The notes under the pieces are model-generated. The model ran no database searches, was not told the DNA's origin, and saw only the letters and a list, made by a program, of their open reading frames with translations. A DNA stretch of 64,000 nucleotides from contig CAVXFB010000002.1 of assembly GCA_963760935.1 (NCBI GenBank), positions 310,001-374,000 on the forward strand, read 5' to 3'. This DNA comes from CAVXFB01 sp963760935 (lineage in GTDB: Bacteria > Planctomycetota > Planctomycetia > Pirellulales > Thermoguttaceae). The position numbers were made by a program, and so were the translations under genes. Position 1 is the first letter of the stretch; the number at the start of each line of letters is the position of its first letter. This document shows, piece by piece, positions 36,679 to 45,266 of this stretch.

Positions 36679-39090
36679 GAGCTTCTCCACCATTTTGAAC
36701 GAGCCCTTCAGCCGGATGTCTTCGGACGAACTGCCGACCATCACCTGGAAGGTGCCCGGCTCGACGGTGCGTTTCATGTTGCGATCGAGAATCACCAGGT
36801 CGGAGGCCGGCACGGTGAAGGTCACGGTCTTGGTTTCGCCCGGCTTCAGGCTCACACGCTCAAAACCACGCAGTTCCTTCTCGTAGGTAATCACGCTGCT
36901 GACCACATCGTGAACGTAAAGCTGCACAACTTCGGCGCCGGCCACTTTGCCGGTGTTGGTGACATCAGCACGCACAGTGATCGGGCCGTCCAAGACCTGC
37001 CGGGCCGGCGTGATGACCAGATTGTCGTACTTGAACGTCGTGTAGCTCAGTCCGTAGCCGAAGGGGTAGAGCACGCCGCGCACGCCGGCTTGTTGCGAGT
37101 CATGCTCCGTCTGCGAACTGGGCTTGCAAGGGAAGTTCATCGGGATTTGGCCCACCGACCTGGGGAACGTCACGGGCAGTTTTCCGCCCGGGTTGTAATC
37201 GCCGAAGATCGCTTCGGCGACGGCCTGTCCACCGAACTCGCCCGGCGCCCACGCTTCGAGCACGGCCGGCACGTACTTGTTGATCCAGTTGATCGTCAGC
37301 GCCCGACCGTTGATGAGCACGACCACGGTGGGCGTGCCCGTTTCGTAAATTGCCTTGACCAGATTCCGCTGATAACCGGTCAGATCGAGGCTGGTTCGCG
37401 ACCTCGCCTCGCCGATGGTCTTCCATGACTCGCCCAGGACGACGATTGCCGCGTCGCACGTTTTGGCCGCAGCCGCCGCTTCGGCAATCGCCTGAGCTTG
37501 TTTGGGCGACGGCGGCTCGGGGATCAGTTCCGAGTCGGGCCAGCCCTTTTCGGTGATGTTGCAGCCCTTGACGTATTTCACCTCGGTCGTCGGCGACACG
37601 GCCGCCTTGATGCCCGCAAGCACCGAGATCGTCGGATGATTATCCGGGCCATAGCGGTCCTGCGACAGTCCGGTGTTGTCGGCATTCGGGCCGGCCACGA
37701 GGATCGATTTGAGGTTCTTCTTCAACGGCAACAAGTTGTCTTTGTTCTTCAGGAGCACCAACGACTGTCGATCGGCTTCGAGCGACACTTGCCGATGCGC
37801 CCGGCAATGAACGATTGCGTCGGCCTTGTCGGCGTCGACATACGGGTGATCGAACAATCCGATCAGCATCTTCACTCGCAACACGTCGCGGACCAGATTG
37901 TCGATCGTCTTCATCGAGACCGTTCCCTCTTTGACCAGTTCGCGGACCGGATTGATGTACACTTCGGGCGACGTGAAGTTGGTCCGCACGTTGAGCCCGG
38001 CCTCGACAGCCTGCCGCACGGCGTCTTTATAATCAGGAGCCACGTGGTGCTTCGTGAAGATGAATTCCATTGCGGCGCTATCCGAGACGACGTAGCCGCG
38101 GAAGCCATACTCGCCGCGCAGTTTCTCCGTGAGGAAATGATAGCTGCCGGTGATTGGAATGCCGTCGTAATCGTTGTAGGAGCTCATCACGCCCAGCGCG
38201 TGGCCCTCCATGAACGCGGCGCGCCAGGGCGCCATGAGGATCATTTCCACTTCGCGGGGCGACTCGTGCGGATCCGTGCGCACGCTGCCATCGCGGCCGC
38301 CCTTGGGCACGCTATAGACGCAGTAATGTTTGGGCGTGGCGGCGACGCCCTCAGACTGGATCGCCTTGATCTGCTCGACACCCAGTCGGGCGGTGAGGAA
38401 CGGGTCCTCGCTGTAGCATTCGATGGCCCTACCCCAGCGCGGATCGCGGGGCAGATCCAAGATGGGCGAATAGACGTTCGTATATCCAAGGGCCTTTGTT
38501 TCCTTGCCCGTGATATGGCCGATCTGCGAAACCAGTTCCCTGTTCCACGCGCTGGCGACGCCGACCTGGGCGGGAAAAGCGGTGGCGCCCCGGCAGCACG
38601 CGCCGCGGATTCCCTCGTTCGTGAAATCGACCGGGATGCCCAACCGCGTGTTCTCGATGAACCACCGCTGCACCTGGTTGATGCGCTGTGCATGGGGGGT
38701 GGGAGGCGTCGCATATTCGGGCGACGAACTCTCGGCGCCGTTGATATGTTCGTCGATGTTGGCGATGCCGTCCTTCCAAACCTTCTTGCTCCACTCCGGC
38801 GTCGGCAGCGGATCCTGCAGCACTACCTTGTAGCCGTACAGCGTGGCCATCTGGCAGGTCTTTTCATCGAGAGTCATCCGCGACAGCAGGTCGTCAATCC
38901 GTTTTTCAACGTCGAGCTTCGGATTCTCATAGGGATCCATCTTCCCATTCTTGTCGAGATCAATCCAGCCGTCGTGGTAGATTGAATTAGGCTCCGCCGC
39001 CAAGACGCGGCACGAAGAGGCGGCTTGTACCAGCAGACAAGCGGCGATAATGCCGCAACACAATTGCGCCGAATGAAATGATCGTGACAT
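36676..39090 (-). CDS. beta-glucosidase-like glycoside hydrolase family 3, exported
   Basis: Secreted GH3 enzyme of 804 residues removing terminal beta-linked sugars. ATG at 39090 gives a signal peptide (LCCGIIAACLLVQAASSCRV). Domains in order: N-terminal barrel (about 55-420) with the nucleophile Asp in RGYVVSDSAAMEF, an alpha/beta sandwich (about 430-660, LLPLKKNLKSILVAGPNAD) and a C-terminal fibronectin-III-like domain (about 710-795, VTNTGKVAGAEVVQLYVHD). Part of the barrel has a larger loop than usual (EHINGAESSSPEYATPPTPH). A longer frame upstream only overlaps the transporter gene. The stop codon lies inside a MITE-like end. The MFS gene 32 bp upstream is probably cotranscribed. Confidence 0.93.
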   Translation of the reverse strand: MSRSFHSAQLCCGIIAACLLVQAASSCRVLAAEPNSIYHDGWIDLDKNGKMDPYENPKLDVEKRIDDLLSRMTLDEKTCQMATLYGYKVVLQDPLPTPEWSKKVWKDGIANIDEHINGAESSSPEYATPPTPHAQRINQVQRWFIENTRLGIPVDFTNEGIRGACCRGATAFPAQVGVASAWNRELVSQIGHITGKETKALGYTNVYSPILDLPRDPRWGRAIECYSEDPFLTARLGVEQIKAIQSEGVAATPKHYCVYSVPKGGRDGSVRTDPHESPREVEMILMAPWRAAFMEGHALGVMSSYNDYDGIPITGSYHFLTEKLRGEYGFRGYVVSDSAAMEFIFTKHHVAPDYKDAVRQAVEAGLNVRTNFTSPEVYINPVRELVKEGTVSMKTIDNLVRDVLRVKMLIGLFDHPYVDADKADAIVHCRAHRQVSLEADRQSLVLLKNKDNLLPLKKNLKSILVAGPNADNTGLSQDRYGPDNHPTISVLAGIKAAVSPTTEVKYVKGCNITEKGWPDSELIPEPPSPKQAQAIAEAAAAAKTCDAAIVVLGESWKTIGEARSRTSLDLTGYQRNLVKAIYETGTPTVVVLINGRALTINWINKYVPAVLEAWAPGEFGGQAVAEAIFGDYNPGGKLPVTFPRSVGQIPMNFPCKPSSQTEHDSQQAGVRGVLYPFGYGLSYTTFKYDNLVITPARQVLDGPITVRADVTNTGKVAGAEVVQLYVHDVVSSVITYEKELRGFERVSLKPGETKTVTFTVPASDLVILDRNMKRTVEPGTFQVMVGSSSEDIRLKGSFKMVEKL

Positions 39091-39122
39091 GGTTGTGAGT
39101 CTTTCTTGTCGATTTGGCGTTA

Positions 39123-40445
39123 TTAGATCTTGGCCGGATCCAGTCTCGGCACAATGATTTGGATAATTAGCAGTGCTATGAGATAGGCCGAGCCGGCGAT
39201 AATGAAGATTGGCACATAGCTGCCGGTGGTCTGCAAAATAGCGCCGACTACGAGCGCGATGAACATTGCTCCGATCGAGCCGGCCATTCCACCGATGCCG
39301 ACGACCGAACCGACCGCCTGCTTCGGGAACATGTCGGAGACGATTGTGAACAAGTTGGCCGACCAGCCCTGGTGCGCTGCAGCCGCAAGCGAAACCAGGC
39401 CGACGGCCACCCACAGATTGGATACCTTGGCGGCGAAAGCGATGGGCACGACGGCCAGCGCGCAAATCAGCATGGCCGTCTTGCGTGAGGCGTTCAGGCT
39501 CCAACCGCGATTTAACAGGTGCGACGACATCCAGCCGCCCGCGATGCTGCCGACGCTGGCGAATTGATAAATGATCACCAATGGAATTGCCGACGCCTTG
39601 AGGTCCAGGCCGTAGTTGCGTTGCAGGAAGTCGGGCACCCAGAAGAGATAGAGCCACCAAATCGGGTCGGTCAACAACTTGCCCATCGCGAAGGCCCACA
39701 CCTGACGGTGTGGGATGAGCCGCCTCCATGGAATACTAACCGTCGGTTCCGGCGGGTCGCTGCGAATATATTCCAGTTCAGCAGGCGAGACCCGCGGATG
39801 TTCATCGGGCGACCGATAGGCTGCCAGCCACCACATGACCCAAAGGAAACCCACCGCGCCAGTGCCGACGAAGGCCCACTGCCAGCCCCAATACAGCGTA
39901 ATGAACGGCACGGCAATCGGCGCAACTACCGCTCCGACGTTCGTGCCGGAATTGAAAATGCCGGTGGCCAGCGCGCGTTCCTTCTTCGGAAACCATTCGG
40001 CAACTGTCTTGATCGACGCGGGGAAACTGCCTGCCTCGCCAAGCCCAAGCACCAACCGCGCAACCGCAAAACCGGCCGTCGCGCCGGTCAGCAGCACAAT
40101 GGACGGGGGGTCTATCAAAATGGTTGGGAGTCTCATCCACGGGAACCAGTTGGCACCCGCGTGCGCAATGGCTCCGATGCTCCAAATGCCAACCGCCAGC
40201 GCGAATCCGCGCCGCACTCCGACACGATCCATGATCCGCCCGGACACCAACAAACCAATCGCGTAGGCCGCCTGAAAAGTGAACACGATTGCCGCATAGT
40301 CGAGCTCACTGAATTGAAAGGACTCCTGCAAGGTCGGCTTGAGGATGCTGATGACCTGCCGGTCCATGTAGTTGATCGTGGCGGCGAAGAAAAGCAGCGC
40401 ACAAATGACCCAGCGGTAATGTGTTAGTTTAGAGCTGGGATTCAT
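39123..40445 (-). CDS. MFS transporter, anion:cation symporter (hexuronate-like)
   Basis: Membrane permease of 440 residues with about 12 transmembrane segments. NYMDRQVISILKPTLQESF near the start and the loop 2-3 motif GRIMDRVGVRRGFA are typical of the ACS family, which includes hexuronate (ExuT) and galactonate carriers. The central loop is basic and soluble (about 210-245). It is the first gene of a probable pair with the GH3 enzyme, so it likely imports a sugar acid or the monosaccharide released outside. The exact substrate cannot be read from the sequence. Confidence 0.88.
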   Translation of the reverse strand: MNPSSKLTHYRWVICALLFFAATINYMDRQVISILKPTLQESFQFSELDYAAIVFTFQAAYAIGLLVSGRIMDRVGVRRGFALAVGIWSIGAIAHAGANWFPWMRLPTILIDPPSIVLLTGATAGFAVARLVLGLGEAGSFPASIKTVAEWFPKKERALATGIFNSGTNVGAVVAPIAVPFITLYWGWQWAFVGTGAVGFLWVMWWLAAYRSPDEHPRVSPAELEYIRSDPPEPTVSIPWRRLIPHRQVWAFAMGKLLTDPIWWLYLFWVPDFLQRNYGLDLKASAIPLVIIYQFASVGSIAGGWMSSHLLNRGWSLNASRKTAMLICALAVVPIAFAAKVSNLWVAVGLVSLAAAAHQGWSANLFTIVSDMFPKQAVGSVVGIGGMAGSIGAMFIALVVGAILQTTGSYVPIFIIAGSAYLIALLIIQIIVPRLDPAKI

Positions 40446-40749
40446 ATGCGTTGCTCCGTGTGTTTCATCGAGAAGCCCCTTAGGATATTTTCCGACCGAT
40501 AATTGTCCCTTATGCTAGCCAATCGTTACGCGAACTTCAAGTTGGCCCACCGATTTTCCAGGGGTACTTCAGACTCCGGGATCTGGTCCGTTTGTCGGGT
40601 CGTATGCATTGCAATGGCCGGTGCTTCTGGCCAAAAAACGCGGATCGAACCTCTCGCTTACGGTCGCCATGAGACCTCGATTGTAGACCGCGGTTTGCCG
40701 CGCTGCGATCGACGCCCCGCTCGGTCCGCTAGTCGAACCCCATGGAGCG
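40446..40749. other. intergenic region, 304 bp
   Basis: Between the start of the MFS gene and the end of the phosphatase gene. The promoter of the MFS-GH3 pair should be in the first 150 bases. No coding frame, RNA or repeat was identified. Confidence 0.3.
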
Positions 40750-41895
40750 TCACTCCTCTAACACTTTCGCCACGACAATCGTGATGTCGTCGCTCGGCGG
40801 CAGGGTGCGGCAGAAGCCTTGCAACTCCTCGTGGACGCAAGCGATGATCTCTTGCGCCGAACGCTGGCGCTCGCTGCGGATGACTTGTAACGCCCGGGCA
40901 ACGCCAAAACGAACCCGGCCGGGCGATTCCGCCTCGGGCAGCCCGTCGGTGAAAAACGTCATCAGTTCACCGGGCTGAAGCGTCAGCGGCGGAGCGGTTG
41001 GGACGATCGTGTCGCCGCGGATGCCTAGCGGCAGGCTCGTGCTATCGAGCACCGTCACCTCCAGCCCGCAGTGAAGCAGATAACCGCGCTGGCCAGCGCT
41101 GGCATAGACCATCGAACGGTCGCGCGGATCGACCCGGGCCATCGCCAAGGTAACAAAATGAAAGTCGCTGGTGTCGACCGCCAGCACGCGGTTTGTTCGG
41201 GTCAGAATCTCGCCGACGTCGCTGTGCACCTGCGCGAGCGTGCGCAGGCAGGCGCGGGTTTCCGACATCAACAGGGCCGGGCCCATGCCGTGGCTGCTGA
41301 CGTCGCCGACGACAATTCCCAGGCAGCCGTCGAGCATGGGAATATAGTCGAAGTAATCGCCGGCCGTGGCCTTGGCCGGATACAGCGCGCCGGCGACGTC
41401 GAAACCATCCAGAGCGGGCGACTCAGCCGGATAGAGCCGCTGCTGAATCTCCTGCGCGGCGCGAAACTCTTCCGACGTGTCGCGCATTTGATCCTCGGCC
41501 CGATGCCGCCGATTGCGTTCGATCGCGTAGCGGATCGACCGTACCAACACGTGATCGTTCACCTGCCCCTTGACCAAATAATCCTCGGTGCCGGCTCGCA
41601 CGGCCTTGATGGCGCTCTGCTCGTCGCGGTGACCCGAGAGAACCACGATCGGCACACTGCCGGCATGGGCTTGCAGGGCGAAAAAGGTCGCCAGGCCAGC
41701 GCCGTCGGGCAGGTTGAGATCGAGCAGAATCACGTCGAAACGGTCCTCCTCGCAGCGCTCGATGGCTCCCGAGAGCAGTTCCACCTGCACCAAGTCGAAC
41801 GGTACGTCCCAGCGGTCGGCCAACAGATTGCGCATTACCCAGACGTCGTCCGGATCGTCTTCGACCAACAGCACTCTAACTCGCGTTTCCACCAT
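40750..41895 (-). CDS. receiver-PP2C (RsbU/SpoIIE-type) phosphatase
   Basis: Response regulator whose output is a Ser/Thr phosphatase, 381 residues. The receiver (about 1-125) reads RVLLVEDDPDDVWVMRNLL with the acceptor Asp in VILLDLNLPDGAG and Lys in YLVKGQ. After a coiled linker comes the SpoIIE/PP2C domain (about 175-380) with metal ligands in AGDYFDYIPM, VVGDVSSHGMGPAL and SDDITIVVAKV. Such proteins dephosphorylate anti-anti-sigma factors in partner-switching stress control. ATG at 41895 (or 41901) overlaps the corrected end of the receiver gene upstream, so it ends a kinase-receiver-phosphatase operon. Confidence 0.9.
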   Translation of the reverse strand: MVETRVRVLLVEDDPDDVWVMRNLLADRWDVPFDLVQVELLSGAIERCEEDRFDVILLDLNLPDGAGLATFFALQAHAGSVPIVVLSGHRDEQSAIKAVRAGTEDYLVKGQVNDHVLVRSIRYAIERNRRHRAEDQMRDTSEEFRAAQEIQQRLYPAESPALDGFDVAGALYPAKATAGDYFDYIPMLDGCLGIVVGDVSSHGMGPALLMSETRACLRTLAQVHSDVGEILTRTNRVLAVDTSDFHFVTLAMARVDPRDRSMVYASAGQRGYLLHCGLEVTVLDSTSLPLGIRGDTIVPTAPPLTLQPGELMTFFTDGLPEAESPGRVRFGVARALQVIRSERQRSAQEIIACVHEELQGFCRTLPPSDDITIVVAKVLEE

Positions 41896-42353
41896 GAGCA
41901 ACTCGCGGGGGCAATTCGGCCGTTTCGAACCAGTGGCGGGTTACGGCGCTGAAGTATGCGGACCAATTCGCGGAACGTGGCCGGCTTGGTCACGTAGGCG
42001 TTTGCGCCCATATCATAGCAAAAACGCACGTCATCGCGCGCGGTCGAAGTCGTAAGTGCAATGACGGGAATGTTCCGCCAAAGCGGGTCGGTCTTTAACT
42101 CGTGCAGCGTCTCGCGGCCGTCCTTGCGCGGCATCCTGAGGTCCAAGAAGATCAAGTCCGGCAGCGGAGCATTACGCGCGTCCTCGTATTCCCCCTGGCG
42201 ACGAAGATAATCGAACAGCTCCTCGCCATTGTGGACGAAACGAAGGTCGTACGGCGCCGCTATTTCGTGCAATGCTTCCTTGACCAGCGAGCAATCCTCG
42301 CCGTCATCGTCGGCCATCAAGATCGTACGGCGGTGTGCGACTTTGGACGTCAT
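41876..42353 (-). CDS. Rcp1-like single-domain response regulator (frameshifted at its end)
   Basis: CheY-like protein of the Rcp1 type. Motifs: ILMADDDGEDCSLVKEAL, acceptor Asp in LIFLDLRMPRKDG, Thr in IALTTSTA and Lys in YVTKPATF. In the raw frame the C-terminus is unusual and runs far into the next gene. An extra base near 41948 explains this: the next frame gives AVTRHWFETAELPPR, the normal Rcp1 ending, and stops at 41876. The start overlaps the stop of the kinase gene (ATGA). This family usually pairs with phytochrome-like or PAS kinases with the YVASHDLQEPL box, exactly the upstream neighbour. Confidence 0.85.
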
Positions 42354-43903
42354 GGTTTTTGCGCCTGCTGATGAACCACTGGCAGAAGCACCTCGAAACT
42401 GCTGCCCTGGCCGACTGTGCTGCGAGCGGTGATTTGGCCGCCGTGGCGCTCGGCGATCTTACGGCACAGGGCCAAGCCGATGCCGGTGCCCTCGAAGACG
42501 TCGCGCGGATGCAATCGCTGAAAAACGCCGAAGATCCGCTCGCGGTGCTTTTCATCGAAGCCGATGCCGTTGTCCTCGACCACGATACGACATTGCTCTC
42601 GGGCGGGCGAACGTTCCGACTGGCGCTGCTGTCGCGCGGGCATGAATTTGCCCGTCACCTTCACCAGCGGCGGCTGTTCGATGCGGTGGAACTTCAGCCC
42701 GTTGGCGATCAGGTTCTGCAATAGCTGCCGTATCTGCAAGGGATCGGCCTGTATTGTGGGAAGATGATCGAGCTCGACACGACCGCCGACGCGCTCAATC
42801 TGGGTTTCGAGATCGGATACCACCTCACGGGCGATCCTGTCCAGATCGACTGGCACAAACTTCTGAGCTTGCGTCGTAACGCGGGAGAGCGAGAGCAGAC
42901 CGTCGATCAGCGACTGCATCCGCTCGGCGGCAGACTGCATGCGCTGGAGGCAGTCGACGGCCGTCTCCTCCAGCTTGCCCTCGCAAATCATCTGCAAGCG
43001 ATCGCTGAACGTGCGAATCTTCCGCAGCGGCTCTTGAAGGTCGTGCGATGCCACGTAGGCGAACTGTTCCAGTTCGCGGTTCGATCGTTCCAACTCGGCT
43101 GCATACCGCGTCTGCTCCTGCTCGGCCTTCTTCCGCCGACTGATATCGCGAATAAAGAAGGTCATGACGTGGGCGCCTTCTTCGCGGCTGATCGTCATGG
43201 CCATTTCGGCTTCAAAGGTGTCGCCGTTGGCGCGGACGGCCGTCACTTCGACCCGGCGGCCCAGCAGCGATCCTTCGCCAACGTCCAAATAGCGGTCAAT
43301 GCGGTCTTGACCGGCGCTGACGATCGGCGGGAACAACACGTCGGACGGCTTTGTGCCGAGGATCTTCTCCCGCGGATGTCCAAAGGTCTGCTCGGCGGCC
43401 CTGTTGAACTCGGTGATGATTCCCTTATGGTTGATCGTGACGATCGGATCGAGCGACGATTCGAGGATCGCACGTTTGCGGGCCTGCGCTTCGGCCAAGG
43501 CCGACTCGAGGCGAATCCGCTCGTCGGCGTCGCGGTGAAGAATCGCCAGGAAGGTGTGGCCGGCCACCGATTTGACGCGAAACATCTTGGTCTCGACGTC
43601 GATCAATTCGCCGGTTCGCAGATTGCGCACGCGGCTTCGACCCTGCCAACGCCCGGTTTTATTGACTGCCGGCCCCGCCACGTCGCGCAGCTCGGCCCAG
43701 GAGTCTTCGTCGTACAGGTCGCGCAGATTGATGGCCGGCGCCGATTGCTGACTGTCCAGACCCAGTAGGCGGTAGCCGGCCGGGTTGAGATAGACCGTCT
43801 CGCCGCGCGAATTGGCCAAGCATACGAACTGATCGGCCAACTCGGCCAGCGTGCGGCCCAAGGCGTCGGGGTTCACGGTCAGAGTAGTGGACGAATCGCC
43901 CAT
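42350..43903 (-). CDS. PAS-PAS sensor histidine kinase
   Basis: Soluble kinase of 518 residues. The first PAS (about 20-130) reads ALGRTLAELADQFVCLANSR, and the second (about 145-265) reads ILESSLDPIVTINHKGII with FGHPREKILG. The HisKA region carries FAYVASHDLQEPLRKIRTFS (acceptor His). The ATPase has N box IRQLLQNLIANGLKFH, G1 VEDNGIGFDEKH and G2 GTGIGLALCRKIAERHGG. ATG at 43903 is selected since the first PAS begins shortly after; the upstream extension has no domain character. There are no membrane segments, so the signal is intracellular. The gene overlaps the receiver gene by 4 bases and starts a three-gene relay. Confidence 0.9.
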   Translation of the reverse strand: MGDSSTTLTVNPDALGRTLAELADQFVCLANSRGETVYLNPAGYRLLGLDSQQSAPAINLRDLYDEDSWAELRDVAGPAVNKTGRWQGRSRVRNLRTGELIDVETKMFRVKSVAGHTFLAILHRDADERIRLESALAEAQARKRAILESSLDPIVTINHKGIITEFNRAAEQTFGHPREKILGTKPSDVLFPPIVSAGQDRIDRYLDVGEGSLLGRRVEVTAVRANGDTFEAEMAMTISREEGAHVMTFFIRDISRRKKAEQEQTRYAAELERSNRELEQFAYVASHDLQEPLRKIRTFSDRLQMICEGKLEETAVDCLQRMQSAAERMQSLIDGLLSLSRVTTQAQKFVPVDLDRIAREVVSDLETQIERVGGRVELDHLPTIQADPLQIRQLLQNLIANGLKFHRIEQPPLVKVTGKFMPARQQRQSERSPAREQCRIVVEDNGIGFDEKHRERIFGVFQRLHPRDVFEGTGIGLALCRKIAERHGGQITARSTVGQGSSFEVLLPVVHQQAQKP

Positions 43904-44142
43904 ATAGCCGACAGACCTATCAAGCGGAACGGGTACGCCTAGACGAATACCTGGCTGCGTATGAATAGTGTGCGTTGGCCGCCCCGCTAATCTAAATTTA
44001 ACTTTACCACCGCCGCCGAGGCCCCGCAATGTTGCCGTACCCGGGAGGGGGAGGCCATGTGGCCGAGAAATGAGTGCAGACGCTGCCAAAGGCCACCGAT
44101 AGCCCTCTTCGGCCCATTCCGCCGCCTCTCGTCGTGCTTTCG

Positions 44143-45162
44143 CTACACAACGCCGTACCGGAAAATGGCGTGTTCTTGGTTCTCGATTTCGTCCAAATTA
44201 CAGATGCTCAGCGCGCCCTGCTGATACAGGTATTCCACCCGCGCTCCGACGTCCGTAATAGCCAACACGGCGCGAAAGCCTGTTGCCTCGGGATACAAAT
44301 GGTGGGTGATTTCGTTGATCGACAGCGGTTGTGAAACCTTCTTGAGCATCGCCAGCAAACGTCCCAACCGCCGCCGGTGGGCCCCGCGAATCGTTTCGAT
44401 CCGTTCGTAGACGTCATGAATTGCCTGTTCGTGGGCAGCCAGCGTCAGGCTGAAGCCGGGCATCCGGTCGATCTTATCGAGCGAATCCAAATAGTGGCCC
44501 AGCCCGGTATACGGCGCCGTGCTCTCGGGCCATTGCTGGGGCACGGTTTGCGCTAAGATATGATCGGCCGAAAGCAGCACGTCGCCCACCGCAATGCAGA
44601 TGTGGCCCGGCGAATGGCCCGGCGTGTGAATGATGCGTAGGCCATCGATGTCTTGGCCGTCCGACAATAGACGCTCAACCGCGATGTCCCCAAACTCCCG
44701 GCCGCGCAAATGAGCGAGCTGCAATAGGTCGGCCCGGCGTGCCGGATCAACGCCCGATTGGCGTAAGAAATCGCCGAGCAGTCGATTGGCCACCACGGCA
44801 TGCTCGCGGTGCAAGACTACTGCGACGCGATCTAACGGGTGTACAGCGACTTCCGCCTTCGTGCGATCGAGCAGCTCGGGCAGCCCGCCAATATGGTCTG
44901 GGTGGCCGTGACTGATGATGATTCGCCGGATGTCCCCAATGCCAAACGGTTCGCCAAACTTGCTATGCACTGCCTCCAAACCGGCAATAATGTCGGCGGT
45001 CGACGTGCCCAAACCGCTGCCGACGTCCACGAGCGTCGGCTCTCCCGCCCCGAGCAGCAAGTAGACGCGAGCCGAGAGCGAGTCGAACACCTGGCACGGA
45101 ATTCGGTAAATCCGCACTCCAGTATTCGAGATGAATTTCTTGACCGGTGGCAACATCGACAT
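44143..45162 (-). CDS. MBL-fold metallo-hydrolase with C-terminal helical domain
   Basis: Metallo-beta-lactamase-fold hydrolase of 339 residues. Metal motifs are complete: IISHGHPDHIGGLPELL, HTPGHSPGHICI and SADHIL. After the hydrolase core (to about 240) comes a helical, winged-helix-like tail (about 250-325, RRRLGRLLAMLKKVSQPLSI) as in LACTB2-type or lactonase-like relatives. ATG at 45162 is preferred because the MBL fold begins soon after and the upstream extension overlaps the glpK promoter region. It is transcribed divergently from glpK; a link to glycerol metabolism is possible but unsupported. The substrate is unknown. Confidence 0.82.
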   Translation of the reverse strand: MSMLPPVKKFISNTGVRIYRIPCQVFDSLSARVYLLLGAGEPTLVDVGSGLGTSTADIIAGLEAVHSKFGEPFGIGDIRRIIISHGHPDHIGGLPELLDRTKAEVAVHPLDRVAVVLHREHAVVANRLLGDFLRQSGVDPARRADLLQLAHLRGREFGDIAVERLLSDGQDIDGLRIIHTPGHSPGHICIAVGDVLLSADHILAQTVPQQWPESTAPYTGLGHYLDSLDKIDRMPGFSLTLAAHEQAIHDVYERIETIRGAHRRRLGRLLAMLKKVSQPLSINEITHHLYPEATGFRAVLAITDVGARVEYLYQQGALSICNLDEIENQEHAIFRYGVV

Positions 45163-45266
45163 GTTGCAAGGTGTACCGCACACGGCGACCTTCCGCAAGG
45201 CGGGGAAGGATTTCCGTTGGGTAGCACGATTGCCACTTGCGGCGTGGCCCGCTAGATTCACATGCT

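Noticed and set aside
37498..38985. Plus-strand open frame of 495 residues inside the GH3 gene
   Set aside because: It is antisense to a well-conserved enzyme; its composition (Arg/Asp/Val/His-rich) is typical of shadow frames in high-GC DNA.
36676..39729. Very long open frame (1017 residues) for the GH3 gene
   Set aside because: The first 213 residues overlap the transporter gene on the same strand in another register and have no protein character. A clear signal peptide begins at ATG 39090.
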